NCBI GenBank assembly: GCA_964023205.1
Contig: OZ026850.1
Span: forward strand, 2,750,368-2,814,367
Origin: Lutraria lutraria
Taxonomy: Eukaryota; Mollusca; Bivalvia; Venerida; Mactridae
DNA: 64,000 nt
Reading direction: 5' to 3'
Shown here: piece after piece, positions 25,401 to 32,820 of the stretch
Numbering within the stretch: position 1 is the stretch's first letter
Layout: every line of letters starts with the position of its first letter
Made by a program: the position numbers and the translations under genes
The notes under the pieces: model-generated
Databases searched by the model: none
What the model saw: only the letters and a program-made list of their open reading frames with translations
What the model was told of the DNA's origin: nothing

Positions 25401-28400
25401 GGAAAGCCGAGATCCACGCTTATTTTCGTCATTTCCGTCAATCGAAAAGATGGCGAGTTCACAACCTTGTTGTTTTTAAACAATCAATTAGCGAAAAAAA
25501 TGAAGATACATGTATTTCTTTCAACAGATTTGTGTTGTTTGATTAGTTAAATTGAAAAATAACGTCTGTAAATGTATACATATCACGGAATCGAGTGCCT
25601 ATGAGAGAGAGAGAGAGAGAGGGGGGGGGGGGGGGGGGGAGATAAGATACACGAGAACCAAGCATTTATCTCCCTATTCTTTTTCAAATAGTTTTTTTCA
25701 TGGTTCTTTATTGTGCTCGGTGTAAATCACTGATTCACGCCTCACCCGTTTCCCGCAATTTTTAGCAAGGTACTTGGCTCGATGGCTTGACTCTGCAATC
25801 AGGACACTGAAAAAGCATCCCCGAAATATTAAAAGGCGGAGCCAATATCCGAACCTTCGACATTTCGATCAGTGGTCCAGCGCGTAACCACTCGACATCA
25901 TTGCATTATTTACATTTCTTACTTATTTGATAATAAGCAAGTAGTACTTCATAATTATTTTTATATTGTAATCAGAAAACATGACCCTGTTTATGCAATT
26001 GAACGCAATTTATGCGTAAAATACGTACTAAAACGTTTCCTTGACAACCAGTGATTTTCTTTAATTACACTCGACGATATCTGTGGATGCTGAACAAGTC
26101 TGTGGTGCATGTCGGTTGTCCCTGCCTTCGGGGCACCGACCATAAAAAAGTATGGAAGGCATACTACAGGTAATGCTGTCTTATTTTCAATGTGATCGGG
26201 ATTTAGCCAACACGGGTTTTTATACTTTTTTAAGAATTTGAAAGGACCCTGAAAAAAAGAGAGTGTTGTAGTTTTCGATCGTCAGGTCTAATATATACAT
26301 GTATATACAAATGTATAGTAATCGAGAGATACAATATAGGTTCAACTTTCATTTCCAGTCGTTAATCGAAGTGTAAACTCCCTCAGACCTAGAAATACAC
26401 ATTAAATGAAGCCCGAAGCGTCCTCTGGCATTCAGTGTAACCAGATAACGTCCTACTGTAAAGTACAGAGCATCCTCTCCAGAGCGACCCTCTCTTGAGC
26501 AACAACCTCCCTTCAACAGCAGCATACTTTTTACCGTTTTACTATTTATTTCACCTTTACAGAGCAACATCCTCTCAACATCAACAACATACTTTTGCTT
26601 CTCCTAAAGAGTGTTGCTTTAGAGAGGTTGTATAGTCTGGTTCCCGGACGTGCTCTACAATTACGTCAGGCAAAGCTCAATAATGGCGGCCATTAGTGGT
26701 AATGCACAGGCAACGAAATATTCTTATTTTGATTGACAGTTTGTGATGTTATGCCTAATCTTAATTGTTTATGTACTAATATTGTAACAGCGGTGAGATA
26801 TTTTAATGATCATTCTTATTTGTTGATATATATACTTTCATGAAGTAGCTATAATTTCGAACGTGAGTCTTTATAGTTTCCAAAAAATCTTTTGTGATCA
26901 TCTAAAAACGGACATCTATGATATATATTATATAAATAGGATTCATTACCAACCCTCACAAGCACTTGATCACTTGATATAAGAAAATACCCATACTTTG
27001 GAATGTACAGAGGACGCCGCCATTATTGCGCTTTGCCTGACCCGATAACATAGTGTAAGGGGAAGGAACTCCAGACTAGAGGTTGTACTGCACTGTATAA
27101 ACAACAACAACATCTCTACTTTAATATTGGCACTATACTTACTTCTTATACAAAATACTAAAGTAAAACAAAATCTTACAGCTTTCATTAAATCCTCAGG
27201 TTCAATCTTGATCTTCACATCCCCGAAATGTTCCATCGCTCTGCTGAGATTCTGAAAAACGAGAATCGTCATTTAATGACAGCAAACATCGTAATCAGAG
27301 GAAGCCAAGAAACCGTACAAATGCAGTACTTCTTGAATTCGAGCAAATATACAATCCACCCTGAGAATAATACGTGGCTTTTATTGACATGTGGCCTTTA
27401 TTGACATGTGGCTTTTATTGACATGTGGCCTTTATTGACATGTGGCCTTTATTGACATGTGACTTTTATTGACATGTTGCCTTTATTGACATGTGACTTT
27501 TATTGACATGTGGCCTTTATTGACATGTGGCCTTTATTGACATGTGGCCTTTATTGACATGTGGCCTTTATTGACATGTGACCTTTATTGACATGTGACT
27601 TTTATTGACATGTGGCCTTTATTGACATGTGACCTTTATTGACATGTGACCTTTATTGACATGTGGCCTTTATTGACATGTGGCCTTTATTGACATGTGA
27701 CTTTTATTGACATGTGGCCTTTATTGACATGTGACTTTTATTGACATGTGGCCTTTATTGACATGTGACTTTTATTGATATGTGGCCTTTATTGACATGT
27801 GGCTTTCATTGACATGTGGCCTTTATTGACATGTGACTTTTATTGACATGTTGCCTTTATTGACATGTGACCTTTATTGACATGTGACCTTTATTGACAT
27901 GTGGCCTTTATTGACATGTGACCTTTATTGACATGTGACCTTTATTGACATGTTGCCTTTATTGACATGTGACCTTTATTGACATGTGGCTTTTATTGAC
28001 ATGTGGCCTTTATTGACATGTGACCTTTATTGACATGTTGCCTTTATTGACATGTGACCTTTATTGACATGTGACTTTTATTGACATGTGGCCTTTATTG
28101 ACATGTGACCTTTATTGACATGTGACTTTTATTGACATGTGGCCTTTATTGACATGTGGCTTTCATTGACATGTGGCCTTTATTGACATGTGACTTTTAT
28201 TGACATGTTGCCTTTATTGACATGTGACCTTTATTGACATGTGACCTTTATTGACATGTGGCCTTTATTGACATGTGACCTTTATTGACATGTGACCTTT
28301 ATTGACATGTTGCCTTTATTGACATGTGACCTTTATTGACATGTGACTTTTATTGACATGTGGCCTTTATTGACATGTGATCTTTATTGACATGTGACTT

Positions 28401-31400
28401 TTATTGACATGTGGCCTTTATTGACATGTGACTTTTATTGATATGTGGCCTTTATTGACATGTGGCTTTCATTGACATGTGGCCTTTATTGACATGTGAC
28501 TTTTATTGACATGTTGCCTTTATTGACATGTGACCTTTATTGACATGTGACCTTTATTGACATGTGGCCTTTATTGACATGTGACTTTTATTGACATGTT
28601 GCCTTTATTGACATGTGACCTTTATTGACATGTGACCTTTATTGACATGTGGCCTTTATTGACATGTGACCTTTATTGACATGTGACCTTTATTGACATG
28701 TGGCCTTTATTGACATGTGGCCTTTATTGACATGTGGCCTTTATTGACATGTGACTTTTATTGACATGTGACCTTTATTGACATGTGGCCTTTATTGACA
28801 TGTGGCCTTTATTGACATGTGACCTTTATTGACATGTTGCCTTTATTGACATGTGACCTTTATTGACATGTGGCTTTTATTGACCTGTGGCCTTTATTGA
28901 CATGTGACTTTTATTGACATGTGGCCTTTATTGACATGTGACTTTTATTGACATGTGGCCTTTATTGACATGTGGCCTTTATTGACATGTGACCTTTATT
29001 GACATGTGACTTTTATTGACATGTGGCCTTTATTGACATGTGACCTTTATTGACATGTGGCTTTTATTGACATGTGACCTTTATTGACATGTGACCTTTA
29101 TTGACATGTGGCCTTTATTGACATGTGGCCTTTATTGACATGTTGCCTTTATCGACATGTGGCCTTTATTGACATGTGGCCTTTATTGACATTTTGCCTT
29201 TATCGACAGGTGGCCTTTATTGACATGTGGCCTTTATTGACATTTTGCCTTTATCGACAGGTGGCCTTTATTGACATGTGGCCTTTATTGACATGTGGCA
29301 TTTATTGACATGTGACCTTTATTGACATGTTGCCTTTATATGGAGGTGATTTTGTTCTCTATAGCCAACGGCTGTTTCAAAAGAATGACCTTTATTCACA
29401 GGGTGGCCTTTATTCACAGGATTGCCTTTATTTACAGGGTGGCCTTTATTTACAGAATGGCCTTTATTCACAGGATGGCCTTTATTTACAGTATGACCTT
29501 TATTCACAGGATGGCCTTTATTCAGAGAATGGCCTTTATTCACAGGATGGCCTTTATTCACAGGATGGCATTTATTCACAAAATGGCCTTTATTCACAGG
29601 ATGGCCTTTATTCACAGGATGGCCTTTATTTACAGAATGGCCTTTATTTACAGAATGGCCTATATTCACAGAATGGTCTTTATTTACAGAATGGCCTATA
29701 TTCACTGAATGGCCTTAATTCACAGGATGGCCTATATTCACAGAGGGCCTTTATTTACAGAATGGCCTTTTTTCACAAAATGGCCTTCATTCACAGGATT
29801 GTCTTTATTCACAAAATGGCCTTTATTCACAGGATGGCCTTTATTCACAAAATGGCCTTTATTCACAGGATGGCCTTTATTCACAAAATGGCCTTTATTG
29901 ACAGAATGACCTTTATTCACAGAATGACATTTATTCACAGAATGGCCTTTATTCACAGGATGGCATTTATACACAAAATGGCCTTTATTCACAGATGACC
30001 TTTATTCACAGAATGACCTTTATTCACAGGATGGCCTATATTCACAGAATGACCTTGATTCACAGAATGACCTTTATTCGAAGAATGACCTTTATTCACA
30101 GGATGACCTTTATTCACAGAATGGCCTTCATTCACAGAATGGCCTTTATTCACAGGATGACCTTTATTCACAGAATGACCTTTATTCACAGAATGGCCTT
30201 TATTCACAGGATGGCATTTATACACAAAATGGCCTTTATTCACAGAATGACCTTTATTCACAGAATGACCTTTATTCACAGGATGGCCTATATTCACAGA
30301 ATGACCTTGATTCACAGAATGACCTTTATTCGAAGAATGACCTTTATTCACAGGATGACCTTTATTCACAGGATGGCCTATATTCACAGAATGACCTTGA
30401 TTCACAGAATGACCTTTATTCGAAGAATGACCTTTATTCACAGGATGACCTTTATTCACAGGATGGCATTTATACACAAAATGGCCTTTATTCACAGATG
30501 ACCTTTATTCACATGATGGCCTTTATTCACAGGATGGCATTTATTCACAGAATGACCTTTATTCGATGAAGGCCTCTAACAGGTCTAACTGTATGTGAAT
30601 ATAATTTATGTGATTTCAGTCGAACTAGAAATATGTTTTTTGCACTGCCGAAGCCGTGTCTATGATGAATCAGACCCCAGTTGACTCTAGTTTAGCAATT
30701 ACCGCACAGAAAAAGTGTTTACTAAAACCCGTAGATCACAGTTCGTCGTTGTATAAAGATACTTCTTATACCTGTGGCCTAAGTCAGATAGATCTCTCGT
30801 AACTGTTGACTATGAAAAAAGTGGGTTTTTTGCGTGCAACAAAGCAGTGTGATAGAAGTGGGCGCCATCTTGCGTGAACTAAATGATGGTATCTTTGATA
30901 AGGTTAATTTTTTGTGTGAAAAAAATGCATTTATGGATACGGATTTGTCAAATGACGTGTTTTTTAACAAAAAATATACATTAATTTTGTATCTATTTGT
31001 AACGCGGCGGTCCGGGTTCGATTCTAGATCGTGGCAGGTCACATGTACACCATTCCATGTAAATTTGACAACAATGTCGATTTCCCTCAACACGTGGAGC
31101 AGTTGCCGGTTCCTTGTGGAAGGGCAAGTTAATTAATTCTGATTAGAATACGGTTGAAAAACAACAACAGCGTAATCCCATCTATATGTACATTGTATAT
31201 ATGAACTGAAGAAATGCTGAAGCATTTTTATGTCTTCATTAGTTCTAAAAGTTTGTATGCACAATATTGTTAGATATGTATACCTGTTCGTATTGTTCCA
31301 GGAATACAGTCGAATGCTTTGTATTGGACATGTAATGGTCTGTGTATAGTTTGAAATAATACAATGATGATATACTCAGTATGATCAGAAATGCTAAAAT

Positions 31401-31412
31401 TCTACGCCACAT
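15856..31412 (-). CDS. Carbohydrate sulfotransferase, CHST15-like, complete gene (8 coding exons)
   Basis: Predicted type II Golgi enzyme moving sulfate from PAPS to a glycan hydroxyl, probably on a galactosaminoglycan. Joined exons: 31412-31284, 27251-27180, 26248-26025, 24694-24600, 22627-22471, 21267-21111, 19367-19220, 16040-15856. They total 1167 bp, 388 residues plus stop, with matching phases at every junction. Residues 1-23 form a basic N-terminus plus signal-anchor helix (MWRRILAFLIILS...). GAPKAGTT at 105-112 is the 5'-phosphosulfate loop; LDDY at 144-147 is family-typical; MLRNPIDRLYSDF at 219-231 matches the 3'-phosphate-binding motif (RNPxxRxYS). The C-terminus carries FPETRKLLENFYRPFN, typical of this group. 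The start ATG follows directly on an acceptor (TTATATTTCAG), so a non-coding 5' exon is expected above 31412. Introns are full of MITEs and minisatellites. No frameshift or stop was seen. Substrate specificity is inferred only from family resemblance. Confidence 0.9.
16199..16491. repeat. 20-bp minisatellite followed by a CT microsatellite
   Basis: Units of CATGACAACACCACTCCACA, some with CGCTCTCTCT inserts, repeat to about 16445. A run of CTCTCG and CT dinucleotides follows to 16491. It explains all long frames in this interval on both strands. Confidence 0.9.
16748..17016 (+). mobile_element. MITE with GGTCCGTATTCACAAAGC termini, copy 1
   Basis: Inverted ends GGGTCCGTATTCACAAAGCA and TGCTTTGTGAATACGGACCC. 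If CTG on each side is taken as the target duplication, the element is GGTCCG...CGGACC. The copy at 21956-22212 is flanked by CAG and CTG. A CWG target fits some metazoan Harbinger elements, which is an inference. Confidence 0.8.
17395..18852. mobile_element. 1.46-kb non-autonomous DNA transposon, TAA target duplication
   Basis: Left end GGCCTAAAAAAAGTTACTTG and right end CAAGTAATTTTTTTTAGGCC are inverted repeats, extending inward with TTTCCGC and GCGGAAA. TAA flanks both sides (17392-17394 and 18853-18855). A three-base TWA-type target is typical of PIF/Harbinger. No transposase-like frame seen inside. Confidence 0.75.
19220..19367 (-). CDS. Sulfotransferase exon 7
   Basis: Residues 279-328, phase 0 start and phase 1 end. 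Contains YYVHLEDYFRVFPRDQIMVI and LEDFSENQ, the conserved stretch in which such enzymes read YxxxLxxwlxxFPRdQilvl. Bounded by GATTTCAG and a GTAAGA donor. Confidence 0.9.
19368..21110 (-). other. Sulfotransferase intron 6
   Basis: Contains one minus-strand SINE (20575-20770) and a small hairpin at 19596-19640 (AAGTGCACGTCT against AGACGTGCACATT). The A-rich frame at 20314-20526 is low complexity and non-coding. Confidence 0.65.
20575..20770 (-). mobile_element. tRNA-derived SINE, minus strand, copy 1
   Basis: Read on the minus strand: A-box region CGAGTGGTAACGCACTGGAC, B box GAGTTCGATTC, shared body segments (TTTAAATGTCCCCAT-like and CGAGCCAAATACTGTG), then a tail with GATAAAGAACAGG. The related copy at 25690-25905 has the same order of parts. 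Confidence 0.7.
21111..21267 (-). CDS. Sulfotransferase exon 6
   Basis: Residues 226-278. Starts by completing the Arg of RNPIDR and continues LYSDFLYFTHGSP, the serine-bearing part of the 3'-phosphate site. Includes the conserved Cys pair region (GSTCFRHYSMRRCL). Acceptor ATTACAG, donor GTAAAT. Confidence 0.9.
21568..21871. mobile_element. pogo/Tigger-like MITE with CAGTAAAACCCCGATTATCC termini
   Basis: Left end CAGTAAAACCCCGATTATCC is mirrored by GATAATCGGGGTTTTACTG. GGATTATCCGAA recurs next to both ends. CAGT termini and this sequence type are typical of pogo/Tigger families; the TA target duplication is not preserved here. Confidence 0.75.
21956..22212 (+). mobile_element. MITE with GGCCCGTATTTATAAAGC termini, copy 2
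   Basis: Close relative of 16748-17016, same orientation, sharing AACTTAAGTCGA, GTTTGTAAACCAGTCA and ATCATATTATTGTGATTTCC. Right end GTGAATACGGACCC. Both copies lie in introns of the sulfotransferase gene. Confidence 0.8.
22471..22627 (-). CDS. Sulfotransferase exon 5
   Basis: Residues 174-226. Holds GDCSASSLWDN, the family xGExSxxxxW region, and ends TKIIVMLRNPIDR, the 3'-phosphate-binding strand and loop. Acceptor CTTTACAG, donor GTATGG; phase 1 start, phase 2 end. Confidence 0.9.
22863..23057 (+). mobile_element. MITE with CAGTCAAACCTGTG terminus and three 17-bp units
   Basis: TA precedes CAGTCAAACCTGTG. Then come ACACCCTTGGGAAAG, ATGTGGTCTTCATT, three GGCCTTTATTGACAGGT-type units, the spacer CAGTTTGTTCTAAATAGTCA, and a single ACAGGATTACCTTTATTT-like unit. 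This is the clearest small relative of the giant arrays at 27355-30590. The right terminus is obscured by the next MITE. Confidence 0.7.
23060..23242 (+). mobile_element. pogo/Tigger-like MITE with CAGTACAACCTCTG termini
   Basis: CAGTACAACCTCTGTAAAGC at the left and GAGAGGTTGCACTG at the right, flanked by TA at 23058-23059 and 23243-23244. Best-preserved copy of the family at 10878-11055 and 26455-27098. Confidence 0.8.
23326..23802 (+). mobile_element. TTAA-flanked MITE, AGGGGCATA family, copy B with internal insert
   Basis: TTAA at 23322-23325, then AGGGGCATACCCTACAACTG. It tracks copy A closely but carries about 120 extra bases at roughly 23553-23680, and its right end is cut after GGTATGCCC, so the right TTAA is missing. 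Confidence 0.75.
24173..24533 (-). mobile_element. TTAA-flanked MITE, AGGGGCATA family, copy C, inverted
   Basis: Full-length, with TTAA at 24169-24172 and 24534-24537. Opposite orientation to copy B 370 bases away in the same intron, so the two could pair in the pre-mRNA. Confidence 0.8.
24600..24694 (-). CDS. Sulfotransferase exon 4
   Basis: Residues 142-174, with NLDDYQRKYFSRATEEI, the family LDDY-x3-F stretch. Acceptor AATCAAGCAG is weak in pyrimidines; donor GTATGT. Phase 2 start and phase 1 end fit both neighbours. Confidence 0.85.
25124..25603. mobile_element. Foldback element with CATAGGCACTCGATTCCGTG termini, copy 1
   Basis: Outer inverted ends CATAGGCACTCGATTCCGTG and CACGGAATCGAGTGCCTATG. 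An inner inverted pair runs from about 25264 to 25456 (CTCGCCATCTTTTCGATTGA against its complement), giving a long stem. A shorter copy lies at 32550-32820. Confidence 0.85.
25604..25641. repeat. GA microsatellite running into poly-G
   Basis: GAGAGA repeats followed by about 19 consecutive G. Such a G tract could form a quadruplex and is also error-prone in assembly. Confidence 0.9.
25690..25905 (-). mobile_element. tRNA-derived SINE, minus strand, copy 2
   Basis: Minus-strand reading gives CGAGTGGTTACGCGCTGGAC (A-box side), AGGTTCGGATATT (B-box side, degraded), a middle with CATCGAGCCAAGTACCTTGC, and a 3' end with CACAATAAAGAACCATG. Same family as 20575-20770. Confidence 0.7.
26025..26248 (-). 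CDS. Sulfotransferase exon 3 (PAPS loop)
   Basis: Residues 68-142. Contains FMVGAPKAGTTDMHHRL, the 5'-phosphosulfate-binding loop, and KENHWLSRKRF just before the exon end. Acceptor TTTTTTTCAG. The donor was placed at GTATTT because only that site gives the phase-2 end needed by exon 4. Confidence 0.85.
26455..27098 (-). mobile_element. pogo/Tigger-like MITE split by a nested insertion
   Basis: Left end ACAGAGCATCCTCTCCAGAG, internal CTCTCTTGAGCAACAACCTC, right end TACTGCACTGTA. The element is interrupted at 26633-27078 by a different transposon. Same family as 23060-23242. Confidence 0.7.
26633..27078. mobile_element. Nested 446-bp MITE with perfect 9-bp target duplication
   Basis: Ends TAGTCTGG and CCAGACTA; inverted arms include GTCAGGCAAAGCTCAATAAT and GCCGCCATTATTGCGCTTTG. 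The nine bases GAGGTTGTA occur at 26624-26632 and again at 27079-27087. A 9-bp duplication is typical of Mutator-like elements. Confidence 0.85.
27180..27251 (-). CDS. Sulfotransferase exon 2
   Basis: Residues 44-67 (NLSRAMEHFGDVKIKIEPED and on), the stem between anchor and catalytic domain. Acceptor CGTTTTTCAG, donor GTAAGA, phase 0 at both ends. Confidence 0.8.
27371..29338 (+). repeat. 17-bp minisatellite, about 115 units
   Basis: Unit GTGGCCTTTATTGACAT with variants at the GG/GA/TG position and CC/CT. Rare variants recur at multiples of 17 bp: GGCTTTCATTG at 27801, 28158 and 28464, and a GATATG variant 663 bp (39 units) apart. Since 17 is not a multiple of 3, no long frame forms except where units group by three near the right end. 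Confidence 0.95.
29384..30568 (+). repeat. 18-bp minisatellite, about 65 units
   Basis: Unit GGCCTTTATTCACAGGAT or ACCTTTATTCACAGAATG. The 18-bp period keeps frames open on both strands for up to 228 codons, giving hexapeptide repeats such as MAFIHR and NKGHSV. Blocks with the private variant GACCTTGATT recur at 30051, 30303 and 30393 (14 and 5 units apart). Confidence 0.95.
30985..31150 (+). mobile_element. 5'-truncated tRNA-derived SINE
   Basis: Keeps the B box (GGGTTCGATTC) and the downstream body GTTGCCGGTTCCTTGTGGAA with GGGCAAGTTAATTAATTCTG, matching the SINE at 2724-2995. The A-box half is missing. The two overlapping 100-codon frames here are accidental. Confidence 0.65.
31284..31412 (-). 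CDS. Sulfotransferase exon 1 (signal anchor)
   Basis: Residues 1-43. ATG at 31412-31410 opens a short basic N-terminus and a hydrophobic helix of about 16 residues, then a polar stem. Donor GTATAC. TTATATTTCAG directly before the ATG implies that the 5' UTR is spliced from upstream. Confidence 0.85.
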
Positions 31413-31439
31413 CTGAAATATAAGAATACATTCTTAATA

Positions 31440-31641
31440 CTGTGGAATCATTAATTTTCGTTGGGGATTTAATTTCGTGGGTCGACTCATCCACGAAATC
31501 AAATCCCCACGAATTCTAATGTAGAGATGCAGAAAGGCTTTTTTTCAAAAAATCAAAATCCACGAATTTATGTCCCCACGAAATAGCCTTTTAGTTAAAA
31601 ACAACGAAAATTTAGCCCAACGAAAATTAATGAAAATACAG
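31440..31641 (+). mobile_element. MITE with CTGTGGAATCATTAATTTTC termini
   Basis: TA-flanked (31438-31439 and 31642-31643). Left CTGTGGAATCATTAATTTTC, right GAAAATTAATGAAAATACAG. Inner inverted pair TTTCGTGGGTCGACTC and the CCACGAAATCAAATCCCC run. It lies just upstream of sulfotransferase exon 1. Copies at 54865-55070 and 15123-15305. Confidence 0.85.
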
Positions 31642-31660
31642 TATTATATATAATTATTAA

Positions 31661-31904
31661 AGACGTTTTCGGTAGTTCGCTACATTTTTCACATAGACAT
31701 ATAGGAAAAATTAAGACTGATCAATGATTTTTTTAACTTTGCATGATCGTAGCATATGATAACAGAAACATTTTAAGCGAACAAAAATTGGGGGTCACTG
31801 ATCTCATTTTTTAGTTATCTGCCCTTGAATTTGGATTTTTTGCTTATTTTAGGTCATTTCAAGGGCAGATAACTATAAAATGTAGCGAACTACCGAAAAC
31901 GTCT
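31661..31904. mobile_element. TTAA-flanked MITE with AGACGTTTTCGGTAG termini
   Basis: AGACGTTTTCGGTAGTTCGC at the left mirrors GCGAACTACCGAAAACGTCT at the right, with TTAA at 31657-31660 and 31905-31908. The second inner pair is GTTATCTGCCCTTGAA and TTCAAGGGCAGATAAC. Confidence 0.85.
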
Positions 31905-32289
31905 TTAATTAACTCTCTAATATTATAAGGGAGATAAGAAGAAAACGTCACTCAACACAAAAGAGACGTCGGCAATACGACTAAAAAATCGGCCAATACG
32001 GACAAAACTCGACAATACGGGATTTACGCACTCCCATTGGTTTAAAAACTCGGCACAATATGGTATTATGAAACGCGGGATTTTCATTGGTTGTTGAAAC
32101 TCACCACATTACGAGCGAATTCTTTAGAAAAGAAACGTATGGCTGTCATTGTTTTTTTATTCAACGTTCCAAAATGAGCGGCAATTCTTGAATATTTAAT
32201 ATTAGACAGTTATTGATAAAATACTTATTAATTAGGGAAATTCATACTGGCCGAGTTATTTGACTGAGGTTCGCTGTATCGGCCAGGGT

Positions 32290-32520
32290 TCGAGGTTTGA
32301 AAACTTAAGATCGGACTCCAAGCTCAAATCCCAAATTTTGTCTTTTAATGTTAGAATGTTAAATGTTAAATATGATAAAACAATAATGATATTACTTAGC
32401 ATAATTTATCTGAACAGCTAGATATCTAAACATTAATCAACTCTTTCATTTTAACCATGGTATTTGAGAACTGAATTGAGATTTGAGCTCAGAGACCGTT
32501 CTCAAGTTTTATAAACAATT
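32290..32520. mobile_element. Diverged inverted-repeat element with CTCAAATC arms
   Basis: Left TTGAAAACTTAAGATCGG with AAGCTCAAATCCC mirrors right GAGATTTGAGCTCAGAGACC with TCAAGTTTTATAA. A related layout appears at 62739-62943. Confidence 0.5.
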
Positions 32521-32549
32521 GGGCCCGAGTCTGTTAACACGTTAAAAAA

Positions 32550-32820
32550 CATAGGCACTAGATTCCGTGATTTTATACTGCACTAGTTTTCGGGAACCTT
32601 GCTTTCGTTGTAGTGCGCCCCAAATTTAAACGTTTTGACAGCTTTTAGAAACAAAACCGGGACCAAACCTTATTTTCGTCACTTCCGTCAATTGAAAAAT
32701 GGCGAGTGAGGAAAAAAAAATTGAAGAATGTTCTTTCGACAGGTCTGTGTTGTTTGATGGGTTACACTTTGAAAAATAACGTCTATAAACGTATAAAAGT
32801 CACGGAATCGAGTGCCTATG
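32550..32820. mobile_element. CATAGGCACT element, copy 2
   Basis: Ends CATAGGCACTAGATTCCGTG and CACGGAATCGAGTGCCTATG. The flanks TTAAAAAA and TTAAAAAT differ at one base, suggesting an 8-bp target duplication. Shorter than copy 1 because the second inner arm is absent. Confidence 0.8.

Larger units (their letters stand above)
24695..26024 (-). other. Sulfotransferase intron 3
   Basis: Contains a foldback element (25124-25603), a GA/G microsatellite (25604-25640) and a minus-strand SINE (25690-25905). Confidence 0.65.
26249..27179 (-). other. Sulfotransferase intron 2
   Basis: Almost wholly made of a pogo-like MITE (26455-27098) split by a nested element (26633-27078). Confidence 0.65.
27355..30590 (+). 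mobile_element. MITE-derived element with two hugely expanded internal minisatellites
   Basis: Left shoulder CCACCCTGAGAATAATACGTGG resembles ACACCCTTGGGAAAG...ATGTGG of the copy at 22863. Then follow the 17-bp array, a spacer (TTTGTTCTCTATAGCCAA), the 18-bp array, and the right end ACAGGTCTAACTGT, the mirror of CAGTCAAACCTGT. The order matches the small copies at 335-480 and 22863-23057. The left terminus itself is not clearly present. Confidence 0.65.
27252..31283 (-). other. Sulfotransferase intron 1
   Basis: A 4-kb intron of which about 3.2 kb is the twin minisatellite, plus a truncated SINE near 31.0-31.15 kb. No exon seen. Confidence 0.7.

Noticed and set aside
29312..30501. Long frames on both strands (up to 228 codons) with hexapeptide repeats
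   Set aside because: They are produced by the 18-bp minisatellite, whose period is a multiple of 3. Both strands are equally open, and the array lies in a sulfotransferase intron.
27355..30590. CRISPR-like regular repeat array
   Set aside because: Units are directly tandem with no unique spacers, and the genome is eukaryotic.
30779..31136. Two overlapping 100-codon frames on opposite strands
   Set aside because: They overlap the truncated SINE and share no protein motif.
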